DNA of 12,489 nt, taken from contig DASXHZ010000104.1 in assembly GCA_036488085.1 (NCBI GenBank), positions 1 through 12,489 on the forward strand, read 5' to 3'. The DNA comes from DASXHZ01 sp036488085. Lineage in GTDB: Bacteria > Acidobacteriota > Thermoanaerobaculia > Gp7-AA8. Below the pieces are notes generated by a model. It was not told where the DNA came from. It saw only the letters and a list, made by a program, of their open reading frames with translations, and did no database searches. This document shows positions 6,204 through 12,325 of the stretch, piece by piece (the stretch's first letter is position 1; every line of letters begins with the position of its first letter). A program made the position numbers and the translations under genes.

Positions 6204-7046
6204 ATGCCGTTACTTCCGATCCTTCTCGCCGTCGCCGCGCGCGACCTCTTCCTCCCGGTGGCAGGACGGATCCACGATCCGCTGCACGACGTCCGCACCA
6301 CCGTCACGCTCCGCAACAGCGGTGCGGCTGACGCGCACGCGACGATTCGATTCGTTCCGACCGCGGGAACGGCGCGGCAGCCGCCGCTCGAGATCGTGAT
6401 CCCGCCCAATGCCACGCGCGCGGTCGATCCATTCGGCGAAACGCCGGCCATCGGCGCGATCCGGATCACGTCCGACCAGCCGATCGTCGCGACCGGCCGG
6501 ATCGCCAACGGTCGGATCGCCAACGGCCGGATCGTCAACGGCCGGATCGTCAACGGTCGGATCGTCAGCGACGGGTCGTCAGCGACGTTCGACGCGATGT
6601 CTTCGGCGGACGGAATCACCGGGGGTGACGCGGCGAAGCTCGGGGGCTTCACCTTCGACCATGCAATCGGCGCGACGAATCGGCTCTACGTCGTCGAGAC
6701 CGCCGGCGATGCGCTGCAATACACCACCATCATCCTCGGCGCGGACGGTAACGTCCTCGGGCAGAAGCTGCACCTCATCCATCCGTTCGAACAGCACTCG
6801 CACGATCTCGATGCTGACTTCCCGGGCGTCGCCGTGCAGCACGCCTCGATTCTTCTGCGTGGGATGAACGGCGGAGGATGCATCGTCGCCGAGGCTGCGA
6901 TCACGGCGCGCTCGAACGGCGCCATCACCGCGCGCGCGATGAAGGTCACCGAACGCCACGAGCGCGGCCTCTCGAACATGGAGAAGCTGGCCTACGCCGC
7001 CATCGCGCTCTTCATCGCCGGCGCGGCGTTACGGAGCCGGCGGTAG
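6204..7046 (+). CDS. Hypothetical secreted or membrane-anchored protein with GRI(A/V)N repeats
   Basis: No function recognised. The 280-residue product begins with a short hydrophobic stretch (MPLLPILLAVAA) that could be a signal peptide, although it lacks N-terminal basic residues. A beta-rich domain follows (LFLPVAGRIHDPLHDVRTTV, TLRNSGAADAHATIRFVP), in the style of extracellular adhesion-like proteins. Residues 98-122 are five copies of GRI(A/V)(N/S). A second globular part runs from about 130 to 245. The C-terminus is one membrane helix (LAYAAIALFIAGAA, 262-275) followed by RSRR, so it looks tail-anchored or carries a sorting-type tail. It is divergent from the YfhO-like gene, and its TAG stop overlaps the priA GTG. 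No Shine-Dalgarno is visible before ATG 6204, so the start is uncertain. Real coding is likely from length, composition and packing. Confidence 0.7.
   Translation: MPLLPILLAVAARDLFLPVAGRIHDPLHDVRTTVTLRNSGAADAHATIRFVPTAGTARQPPLEIVIPPNATRAVDPFGETPAIGAIRITSDQPIVATGRIANGRIANGRIVNGRIVNGRIVSDGSSATFDAMSSADGITGGDAAKLGGFTFDHAIGATNRLYVVETAGDALQYTTIILGADGNVLGQKLHLIHPFEQHSHDLDADFPGVAVQHASILLRGMNGGGCIVAEAAITARSNGAITARAMKVTERHERGLSNMEKLAYAAIALFIAGAALRSRR
6495..6569 (+). repeat. Five 15-bp tandem coding repeats
   Basis: Units GG(C/T)CGGATCG(C/T)CA(A/G)C start at 6495, 6510, 6525, 6540 and 6555 and encode GRIAN, GRIAN, GRIVN, GRIVN, GRIVS. Units 3 and 4 are identical; the others differ by one to three bases. 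Because the period is 15, copy-number changes would keep the frame. Confidence 0.95.
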
Positions 7047-9514
7047 TGCCGCTCGGTATTGCGGCGTTCGCCGAGATCGCGCTCCCCGTCGCGGTACACG
7101 GTACGTTTACGTACGCGATTCCGGATGGGCTGCGCGACGCGGTCCGGCTCGGCTCACGCGTCGAGGTGCCGTTCGGCGCGAAGTTGACGACCGGATTCGT
7201 CGTGGGCCTGCTGGACGACACGACGGTCGAGAAAGTGAAGCCGATCCGCTCGGTGCTCGACGACGAGGAGCCGGCGTTGACGCGCGAGATCATCGACCTC
7301 TGTCGCTGGGGCTCGGAGTACTACATCGCGCCGCTCGGTGAGATGCTGAAGGTCGCGCTGCCGGCGAACATGTCGGCACGCGGGAAGCGCGAGATCCGGC
7401 TCAGCGATCCGGAAGGTCCGGCCACCGGCGCCGACCGGCCGCTCATCGAGGCGTTGCGCCTTCGCGCGTTGCCTTTCGACGCGGCGCTGGAGATCACGAC
7501 ACGTTCGGCGATTGCACGTTTGCGCGACGCCGGCACGATTGCCGTCGTCGACCGGCTGCTGGACGCGAAGGGCGTCCGCTACGATCGATTCGTCATGTTG
7601 GATGACGCGCCTTGGGAGGGGCGGACGCCCGCGTCCGCCCGGCCGCGCGACAGCGCGGCTGACGCCGCGCAGGCGGACGAGGGCGTCCGCCTCTCCCAAA
7701 GGCAGTCGCGCGCCGTCGAGCTGCTGCAGGCGAGGGGCGGCGAGATGTCGGTCTCGGCGCTCGAACATGCGGGCATCTCCACGGCGGTCCTGAGCGCCCT
7801 CACGAAGAAGAACGTCGTGCGGATTGAGCGCCGTCCGCGCCGCCACACGCTCGACGCCTTCCTTGCCGGCCTCGATGCCGCGTCGGTCGCCGAGCTCCGC
7901 TACTCGACCGAGCAGCACGAGGCCATCGACGCCATCAAACGCTCCCTCGGCACGTTCGCACCGTTCCTCATCGAAGGGGTCACGGGCAGCGGCAAAACCG
8001 AGGTCTACATCGAGGTGATGCGCGAGGTCGTCCGGCGCGGTGAGCAGGCTCTGCTCCTCGTTCCGGAGATTTCGCTGACGCCGGTGTTCGCGGCGCGTCT
8101 GAAAGAGCGGTTCGGCGACCGGATCGCGATCCTGCACAGCAACCTCTCCGCGAGCGAGCGGTACGACCAGTGGTGGCGGGCACGCCGCGGAGAGGTCGAC
8201 GTCGCCATCGGGCCGCGTTCGGCGCTCTTCACGCCGTTTCCGTCGCTCGGCGTGATCGTGGTCGACGAAGAGGGCGACAGCGCGTACAAGCAGGAGGAGA
8301 CGCCCCGCTACAACGCGCGCGACCTCGCGGTGGTTCGTGCGCAACTGCGCAACATCCCGGTCGTGCTCGGGTCGGCAACGCCGTCGCTCGAGTCGCGCGA
8401 GAACGCCGCGCGCGGCAAGTACACGCTGCTGCGCATGACAAAACGCGTCGAGTCGCGGCCGCTCCCGGAGGTCGAGGTGCTCGACCTGCGACACGAGCAT
8501 GCGGAGAAAGGCGACAAGGGATTCGTCATTTTCAGCGGATCACTCCGCGAGATACTCCGCCGGACGTTCGACGCCGGCGAGCAAGCGATCATCCTCATGA
8601 ACCGCCGCGGCTATGCGCCGTACCTCCTATGCCGCGAGTGCGGCCACGAGTTCCGCTGCCGCGACTGCAGCGTGACCCTCACGGTGCACCGCCGCGCCGG
8701 ACTCCTCATCTGTCACTACTGCGGTCTCCGCATCCCGATTCCGGCGAAGTGTCCGCTCTGCAGCGGCGAGGTGCTGCAGCCGATCGGCTTCGGCACGGAG
8801 AAAGTCGAAGAACGCTTCCGGCGTGACTTTCCCGACATCGCGGTCGAGGTGCTCGACCGCGACTCGACGCGGAAGAAGGGCTCGCTCGTGGCGATCCTCG
8901 ATCGGTTTCGCCGCGGGGAAACACGGGCGCTGATCGGGACGCAGATGCTCAGCAAGGGGCACCACTTCCCCAACGTCACGCTCACGGCCGTCCTCAACGC
9001 CGACTCGATCCTCGGGTACCCCGACTTCCGCTCGGCGGAGAAGACGTTTTACCTCCTGACGCAGGTCGCGGGGCGGGCGGGACGCGGCGAGCTTCGCGGC
9101 CGCGTGCTGATCCAGACCGCATTCCCGACGCACTACGCGATTCAGCACGCCACGCGGCACGACTACGAGGCCTTCTTCGAGTCCGAGATCCAGTTCCGCA
9201 AGACATTTCACTACCCGCCCATGACCTCGATGATCGCGATCCTTTTCCGAGGGGAGGTGCTCGCGGACGTGGAACGCGCGGCGATGAAAGCCGGCCGCCT
9301 CCTCGACGAAGCGCTCGCGCCCCTCGCCGGCACGCGGATCCAGGGCCCCGCCGCCGCGCCGCTCGCCCGGATCAAAGGCGTCTGGCGTTTCCAGATCCTC
9401 CTCCGATCGCCGCAACGCGTCGCGCTCCGCCGCGCCGTCGAAGCGGTGATGCTCGGAAAGTCGTGGGGGAAGGTCGACGTCGCCATCGACGTCGATCCGA
9501 TCAATATTCTCTAG
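7046..9514 (+). CDS. priA: Primosomal protein N' (replication restart helicase PriA)
   Basis: The 822-residue helicase reloads the replisome at stalled forks. Visible in order: the 3'-DNA-binding domain (VAVHGTFTYAIPDGL, GSRVEVPFG), winged-helix-like segments, Walker A GVTGSGKT at 311-318, motif II DEEG at 407-410 followed by YKQEETPRYNARD, and eight zinc-binding Cys (C529, C532, C538, C541, C556, C559, C569, C572). GTQMLSKGHHFPN follows from 631, then PDFRSAEKTFYLL and QVAGRAGRG. The start is GTG 7046, one base overlapping the previous stop (TAGTG), with GGAG at 7033-7036. An upstream extension would lie inside the preceding gene. Oddities: the usual DEEH and PRYH are DEEG and PRYN, and residues about 189-218 are encoded by a palindromic element between two winged-helix-like regions. 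Its usual neighbour coaBC is 3.8 kb upstream. Confidence 0.96.
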   Translation: MPLGIAAFAEIALPVAVHGTFTYAIPDGLRDAVRLGSRVEVPFGAKLTTGFVVGLLDDTTVEKVKPIRSVLDDEEPALTREIIDLCRWGSEYYIAPLGEMLKVALPANMSARGKREIRLSDPEGPATGADRPLIEALRLRALPFDAALEITTRSAIARLRDAGTIAVVDRLLDAKGVRYDRFVMLDDAPWEGRTPASARPRDSAADAAQADEGVRLSQRQSRAVELLQARGGEMSVSALEHAGISTAVLSALTKKNVVRIERRPRRHTLDAFLAGLDAASVAELRYSTEQHEAIDAIKRSLGTFAPFLIEGVTGSGKTEVYIEVMREVVRRGEQALLLVPEISLTPVFAARLKERFGDRIAILHSNLSASERYDQWWRARRGEVDVAIGPRSALFTPFPSLGVIVVDEEGDSAYKQEETPRYNARDLAVVRAQLRNIPVVLGSATPSLESRENAARGKYTLLRMTKRVESRPLPEVEVLDLRHEHAEKGDKGFVIFSGSLREILRRTFDAGEQAIILMNRRGYAPYLLCRECGHEFRCRDCSVTLTVHRRAGLLICHYCGLRIPIPAKCPLCSGEVLQPIGFGTEKVEERFRRDFPDIAVEVLDRDSTRKKGSLVAILDRFRRGETRALIGTQMLSKGHHFPNVTLTAVLNADSILGYPDFRSAEKTFYLLTQVAGRAGRGELRGRVLIQTAFPTHYAIQHATRHDYEAFFESEIQFRKTFHYPPMTSMIAILFRGEVLADVERAAMKAGRLLDEALAPLAGTRIQGPAAAPLARIKGVWRFQILLRSPQRVALRRAVEAVMLGKSWGKVDVAIDVDPINIL
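7612..7699. repeat. Palindromic element inside priA
   Basis: Outer arms 7612-7630 and 7681-7699 pair at 18 of 19 positions. Inside them GTCCGCC (7633-7639) pairs with GGCGGAC (7672-7678), and CCGCGC (7643-7648) pairs with GCGCGG (7653-7658) around a four-base loop. The 88-base element is read through in frame, giving a Pro/Arg/Ala/Asp-rich linker. Confidence 0.88.
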
Positions 9515-9594
9515 AGCGCCCGGCGCAGACAAGAATGTCTGCGCTCCCTGGGATCGCGCTAGTGGAGCGCAGACATCGTGTCTGCGCCGTCTTC
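9515..9594. repeat. Double-hairpin (REPIN-like) element between convergent genes
   Basis: Hairpin 1 is GCGCAGACA (9523-9531), loop AGAA, TGTCTGCGC (9536-9544). Hairpin 2 is GCGCAGACA (9567-9575), loop TCG, TGTCTGCGC (9579-9587). The two inner arms extend to a 12-base inverted pair (9536-9547 with 9564-9575). It fills the 80-base spacer between the ends of priA and the minus-strand gene, so it could also end transcription from both sides, although no T run follows. Confidence 0.85.
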
Positions 9595-10131
9595 CTACGC
9601 CATCGGTTCCGTGCGCATCGGTGTCTCGAGACGGACCAGACCCTCGAGAAGGGCGGCGTCGATGTTCGGGTCGATGAAACGCGCGGCGTCGACGAGGCGT
9701 CGCGTGGCGTCGACCACCGACAGGAACGCGCCGTACAGCGGCTCGCCCTTCGACCGCTCGCCGGTGTGAAACGGGAACCGGCGGCCGATGGCGTCGTCGT
9801 CGGCACTCCGGAGGGAGGCGACGGCGTGCTGAATCGACCAGCCGATGTGGCGGGAGAGCTCGTTGGGCGGGTGGAGCTGGCCGCGGGTATGTTTCGCGAC
9901 GTCGGCGAGAAGTTCGATCGCCTTGCAGAGCGAGCGGACGATCTCCTCAGCGGCGAGGCGCCGGGGATCGTCGGGCGTGACGCTTTCGATCGCAGCGCAG
10001 GCGCGTTCGATACGCGTACGGAGGTCGCCATCGAGCTTCTCGGCCATCCAGTGGACGCGCGGAATGTGCCGCATCCGCTCGTTCGAATGCCACTGCTCGG
10101 TTGGCCCTTCAGTTGCCAGCGTGTCTGTCAT
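9595..10131 (-). CDS. Conserved-looking hypothetical protein, mostly helical
   Basis: Function not recognised. The 178-residue product has no signal peptide or membrane segment. It is largely charged amphipathic helices: DLRTRIERACAAIESV at 36-51, AEEIVRSLCKAIELLADVAK at 61-80, SRHIGWSIQHAVASLRSA at 93-110 and a C-terminal pair (YGAFLSVVDATRRLVDAARF, AALLEGLVRLE). A loop with RRFPFHTGERSKGEPLY at 117-133 may be the conserved part. The pattern suggests a small cytosolic helical bundle. It ends against the double hairpin after priA and starts 18 bp from the divergent accA start, so the two may share a compact control region. The product is Cys-poor with no obvious catalytic motif. Coding is supported by tight packing and coherent helices without low complexity. 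Confidence 0.65.
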   Translation of the reverse strand: MTDTLATEGPTEQWHSNERMRHIPRVHWMAEKLDGDLRTRIERACAAIESVTPDDPRRLAAEEIVRSLCKAIELLADVAKHTRGQLHPPNELSRHIGWSIQHAVASLRSADDDAIGRRFPFHTGERSKGEPLYGAFLSVVDATRRLVDAARFIDPNIDAALLEGLVRLETPMRTEPMA

Positions 10132-10149
10132 TTGTTACGGTCCGCGCCC

Positions 10150-11103
10150 ATGAACGGCGATGCCACTCAGTTCGAAGAGCCGATCCTCCAGCTCCGGCGG
10201 GAGATCGAAGAGCTTTCGGCTTTGGAAGCGGAGCCCGGACGCCAGGCTGCGATTGACGAGCTCCGCGAGAAGCTTACCAAAGTCTCGCTGGAAATCTATT
10301 CGAACCTGACGCCGTGGCAGAAGACGCTCGTCGCCCGCCATCCGCAGCGCCCCTACACCCTCGACTTCATTGCCGCCCTCTACGAAGACTTCACCGAGAT
10401 CCATGGCGACCGCAAGTTCGCCGACGACGCCGCGATCGTCGCCGGCTTCGCGCGGTTCCACGGCATCCCGTGCGCCGTGATAGGCCACCAGAAGGGGCGG
10501 AACACGAAGGAGAAGGTGATCCGCAACTTCGGCCAGCCGAAGCCAGAGGGCTTCCGGAAGGCGCTCCGGGTGATGAAGCTCGCCGAGAAGTTCAAGCTCC
10601 CGATCTTCACGTTCATCGACACGCAGGGGGCGTACCCCGGCGTCGGCGCCGAGGAGCGGGGGCAGGCGGAGGCGATCGCGGTCAACCTGCGCGACATGGC
10701 GTCGCTGCAGGTCCCGGTGATCGTCAGCGTCATCGGCGAAGGCGGTAGCGGCGGCGCGCTCGCCCTCGGGGTCGGCGACCGCGTGCTGATGCTGGAACAC
10801 GCCGTCTACTCCGTCATCTCGCCCGAAGGCTGTGCCGCCATCCTCTGGAAGAACGCCTCGGCCGCGCCCGACGCCGCCACCGCGATGAAGATCACCGCTG
10901 GCGACCTCAAGAGGCTCGGCATCATCGACGAGATCGTCCCCGAACCTCCCGGCGGCGCCCACGCTGACCCCCAGACCGCCGCCGACCTCCTCGCCCCGTA
11001 CCTCGACCGCGCTCTCAAGGAGCTGCAAAAGCTCAAACCGCCCCAGCTCCTGGAAGAGCGCTACAAGAAGTTCCGGCGCATGGGCGTTTTCGAGAAGGGG
11101 TAG
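10150..11103 (+). CDS. accA: Acetyl-CoA carboxylase carboxyltransferase subunit alpha
   Basis: The 317-residue subunit pairs with AccD to move the carboxyl group from carboxybiotin to acetyl-CoA, giving malonyl-CoA for fatty acid synthesis. The N-terminus has the family helix pair (FEEPILQLRREIEELSAL at 8-25, KLTKVSLEIYSNLTPWQKTL at 41-60). Next come ARHPQRPYTLDFI at 62-74, FTEIHGDRKFADD at 81-93, GHQKGRNTKEK at 112-122 and FIDTQGAYPGVGAEERGQAE at 155-174. The oxyanion-hole glycine cluster GEGGSGGALALGVGDRV is at 197-211, followed by YSVISPEGCAAILWK at 220-234. Length is normal. ATG 10150 fits the usual N-terminus; no clear Shine-Dalgarno lies in the 18-base gap to the divergent gene, so initiation may be leaderless or weak. 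AccD is not in the window. Confidence 0.97.
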   Translation: MNGDATQFEEPILQLRREIEELSALEAEPGRQAAIDELREKLTKVSLEIYSNLTPWQKTLVARHPQRPYTLDFIAALYEDFTEIHGDRKFADDAAIVAGFARFHGIPCAVIGHQKGRNTKEKVIRNFGQPKPEGFRKALRVMKLAEKFKLPIFTFIDTQGAYPGVGAEERGQAEAIAVNLRDMASLQVPVIVSVIGEGGSGGALALGVGDRVLMLEHAVYSVISPEGCAAILWKNASAAPDAATAMKITAGDLKRLGIIDEIVPEPPGGAHADPQTAADLLAPYLDRALKELQKLKPPQLLEERYKKFRRMGVFEKG

Positions 11104-11296
11104 GAAGTGACTGGTCCCTGGTGACTGGTCTCTCAGTGGGGCGCCGGCGGCCTCGCCGGCGCGAAGCGGAGCGCTGACGAGGGGTCTCAAGGCTTGCTGG
11201 CTGTCTACATCTGAGGCTTCGTCGCGCCGGCCGACTGATAAATCAAGGAGTTCCGTTGAGTAGAGGTTGTTTTAGAAGTAACTCGAAGTAACTCGA
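11104..11296. other. Repeat-bearing spacer after accA
   Basis: No gene is seen in these 193 bases. They hold a direct repeat GTGACTGGTC at 11107-11116 and 11121-11130, a 30-base dispersed repeat (11132-11161), a 10-base inverted pair GCCGGCGCGA/TCGCGCCGGC (11155-11164 and 11222-11231), and a direct repeat GAAGTAACTC at 11275-11284 and 11285-11294. No T-tailed terminator is visible. Confidence 0.7.
11132..11161 (+). repeat. 30-base dispersed repeat, copy 1
   Basis: Identical over 30 bases to 12290-12319; flanks differ on both sides. It contains a seven-base-pair hairpin CGCCGGC (11142-11148) / GCCGGCG (11155-11161). Its first 21 bases match the element in the YfhO-like gene at 19 positions. 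Confidence 0.9.
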
Positions 11297-11680
11297 CTAC
11301 CAGCCCCCTTCGGGCGTGACATCGAATTGGACGACATGATGCTGCTTCGCCGTGTTGTTACGGAATTTGACGTTGGAACTACCGGAAACCTGAATGGCGG
11401 AGCCTCTGCTACCAAAGGCGTTTCGAAAGTACCGCTCCACCTCTCCGCGGAACAAAATGTAGTTGCCCGGGCCGGAGTAACCGATCACATGACCGACTTC
11501 CAGAGGATCTCTTTCGACGTCACCGCCGACCACCTGTTTGACGTCAACGTGAAGACCTCGATGTGTCCGGCCCCCGTACTCGAGATCGAAAAAAACGTCA
11601 GAGATCATATGGTCGTCGCCAGTACCTAGATCTTGCGATTCCTGAACGACGTGTGTGAAAGTGATTTTCACGCCTTGCAT
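11297..11680 (-). CDS. Conserved-type hypothetical protein, soluble
   Basis: Function not recognised. The 127-residue product has a compact alpha/beta look: MISDVFFDLEYGGRTHRGLH at 25-44, DVKQVVGGDVERDPLEVGHV at 46-65, a Gly/Pro turn (IGYSGPGNY), FRGEVERYFRNAFG at 77-90 and a final strand set with VSGSSNVKFRNN and VVQFDVTPEGGW. There is no signal peptide, membrane helix or Cys. The core would begin neatly at Met25 (base 11608), so the 24 residues before it may not be translated; neither start has a good Shine-Dalgarno. Local GC is visibly lower than in the core genes (32 of 60 bases in 11341-11400). With its position between repeat-bearing stretches this hints at later acquisition, but does not prove it. 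Confidence 0.65.
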   Translation of the reverse strand: MQGVKITFTHVVQESQDLGTGDDHMISDVFFDLEYGGRTHRGLHVDVKQVVGGDVERDPLEVGHVIGYSGPGNYILFRGEVERYFRNAFGSRGSAIQVSGSSNVKFRNNTAKQHHVVQFDVTPEGGW

Positions 11681-11721
11681 GATTGCATTCTACGCGAGGT
11701 GACGGAGTCTCTAGGCCCCCC

Positions 11722-12231
11722 TCAGGGCGCTGACCGTGCGCGAGCTCGCCAAACGTACGCGCAGAGAAACGCCGCGCCGACGATTCCCGACAGGTAGCTT
11801 GCCGAGTGAGCCCACCAGTCGGCCATGAATACGATCCGGCTCGGCTCCGGGATGGTCGCAACGACCCATGGATCGATGGCTACGATCTTCGTTTTCGTGA
11901 GAACGTAACCTGCGAGCCCGGCGACCAAGGCACATCCTGCCATGGCGGCAAATAGCACGGTGAGCGGTCGCGCGACCTGGCGCACGGTCCATTTGGGGCG
12001 CGGGCCGATCCGGGCGACAACAGCGAGCGTGAATCCGAGAGGGAGGGCGACCCACCAGGTCGCGACGATTCCCCAACCGATGGCGAGCAGAGTCGGCGAG
12101 TGCGTCGGGAAAATCGGCGGGTGACCGATCGTGAAGTACTCGAGACAGACGCGCACCGTCACCTGATCGTGCAGGATGCCGTATGCGGCCCCTCCGACGA
12201 CCGCGACGACGATGATTCCAAGGAATTGCAT
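11722..12231 (-). CDS. Conserved hypothetical integral membrane protein, four helices
   Basis: Function not recognised. The 169-residue product has four hydrophobic segments at about 2-20, 48-73, 88-112 and 145-161. The loop after the first helix carries the motif YGILHDQ (17-23) and EYFTIGHPP (31-39), which I recall as a recurring pattern in uncharacterised bacterial membrane proteins. GWGIVATWW (52-60) opens helix two. A positively charged loop (ARIGPRPKWTVRQVAR) separates helices two and three. The C-terminus is basic (RARARSAP), suggesting it is cytoplasmic. No signal peptide is distinct from the first helix, and no clear Shine-Dalgarno precedes the start. It is the last gene before the tandem array and lies 41 bases upstream of the 127-residue gene on the same strand, so the two could be co-transcribed. 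Confidence 0.75.
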   Translation of the reverse strand: MQFLGIIVVAVVGGAAYGILHDQVTVRVCLEYFTIGHPPIFPTHSPTLLAIGWGIVATWWVALPLGFTLAVVARIGPRPKWTVRQVARPLTVLFAAMAGCALVAGLAGYVLTKTKIVAIDPWVVATIPEPSRIVFMADWWAHSASYLSGIVGAAFLCAYVWRARARSAP

Positions 12232-12289
12232 ATCAGTTAGACGAGCTTACTCGACGAGAAGAACCATGTTCCGATGGCATTGCGCGATG
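12232..12289. other. Short non-coding stretch upstream of the membrane protein gene
   Basis: These 58 bases precede the minus-strand membrane gene, so any promoter for it should lie here or in the adjacent repeats. I see no convincing -10/-35 pair. Confidence 0.4.
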
Positions 12290-12319
12290 CTCAGTGGGGC
12301 GCCGGCGGCCTCGCCGGCG
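12290..12319 (+). repeat. 30-base dispersed repeat, copy 2
   Basis: Identical to 11132-11161 over 30 bases, with the same CGCCGGC/GCCGGCG hairpin. It stands six bases before the 20-bp tandem array. Confidence 0.9.
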
Positions 12320-12325
12320 GCTTCG

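Noticed and set aside
6201..6206. CATAAT on the minus strand as a -10 box for the YfhO-like gene
   Set aside because: Only a hexamer match at the divergent start, overlapping the ATG of the opposite gene, with no supporting -35 element at the right spacing.
6878..7045. Upstream extension of the priA frame
   Set aside because: It lies inside the secreted protein gene and encodes Arg/His-rich non-family sequence; GTG 7046 matches the PriA N-terminus.
7154..8500. 448-codon open frame on the minus strand opposite priA
   Set aside because: Antisense to conserved PriA motifs and of low-complexity Arg/Glu/Asp-rich composition.
9463..10149. Upstream extension of the accA frame
   Set aside because: It runs through the priA end, the twin hairpins and antisense of the hypothetical gene; the AccA N-terminus fits ATG 10150.
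11142..11161. Intrinsic terminator after accA
   Set aside because: The hairpin is strong but no T run follows, and the same hairpin recurs at 12300 away from any gene end, so it is treated as a repeat.
11327..11629. 100-codon open frame on the plus strand opposite the 127-residue gene
   Set aside because: The minus-strand reading has a more coherent protein with turn and strand patterns and fits the strand of its neighbour. Not fully excluded.
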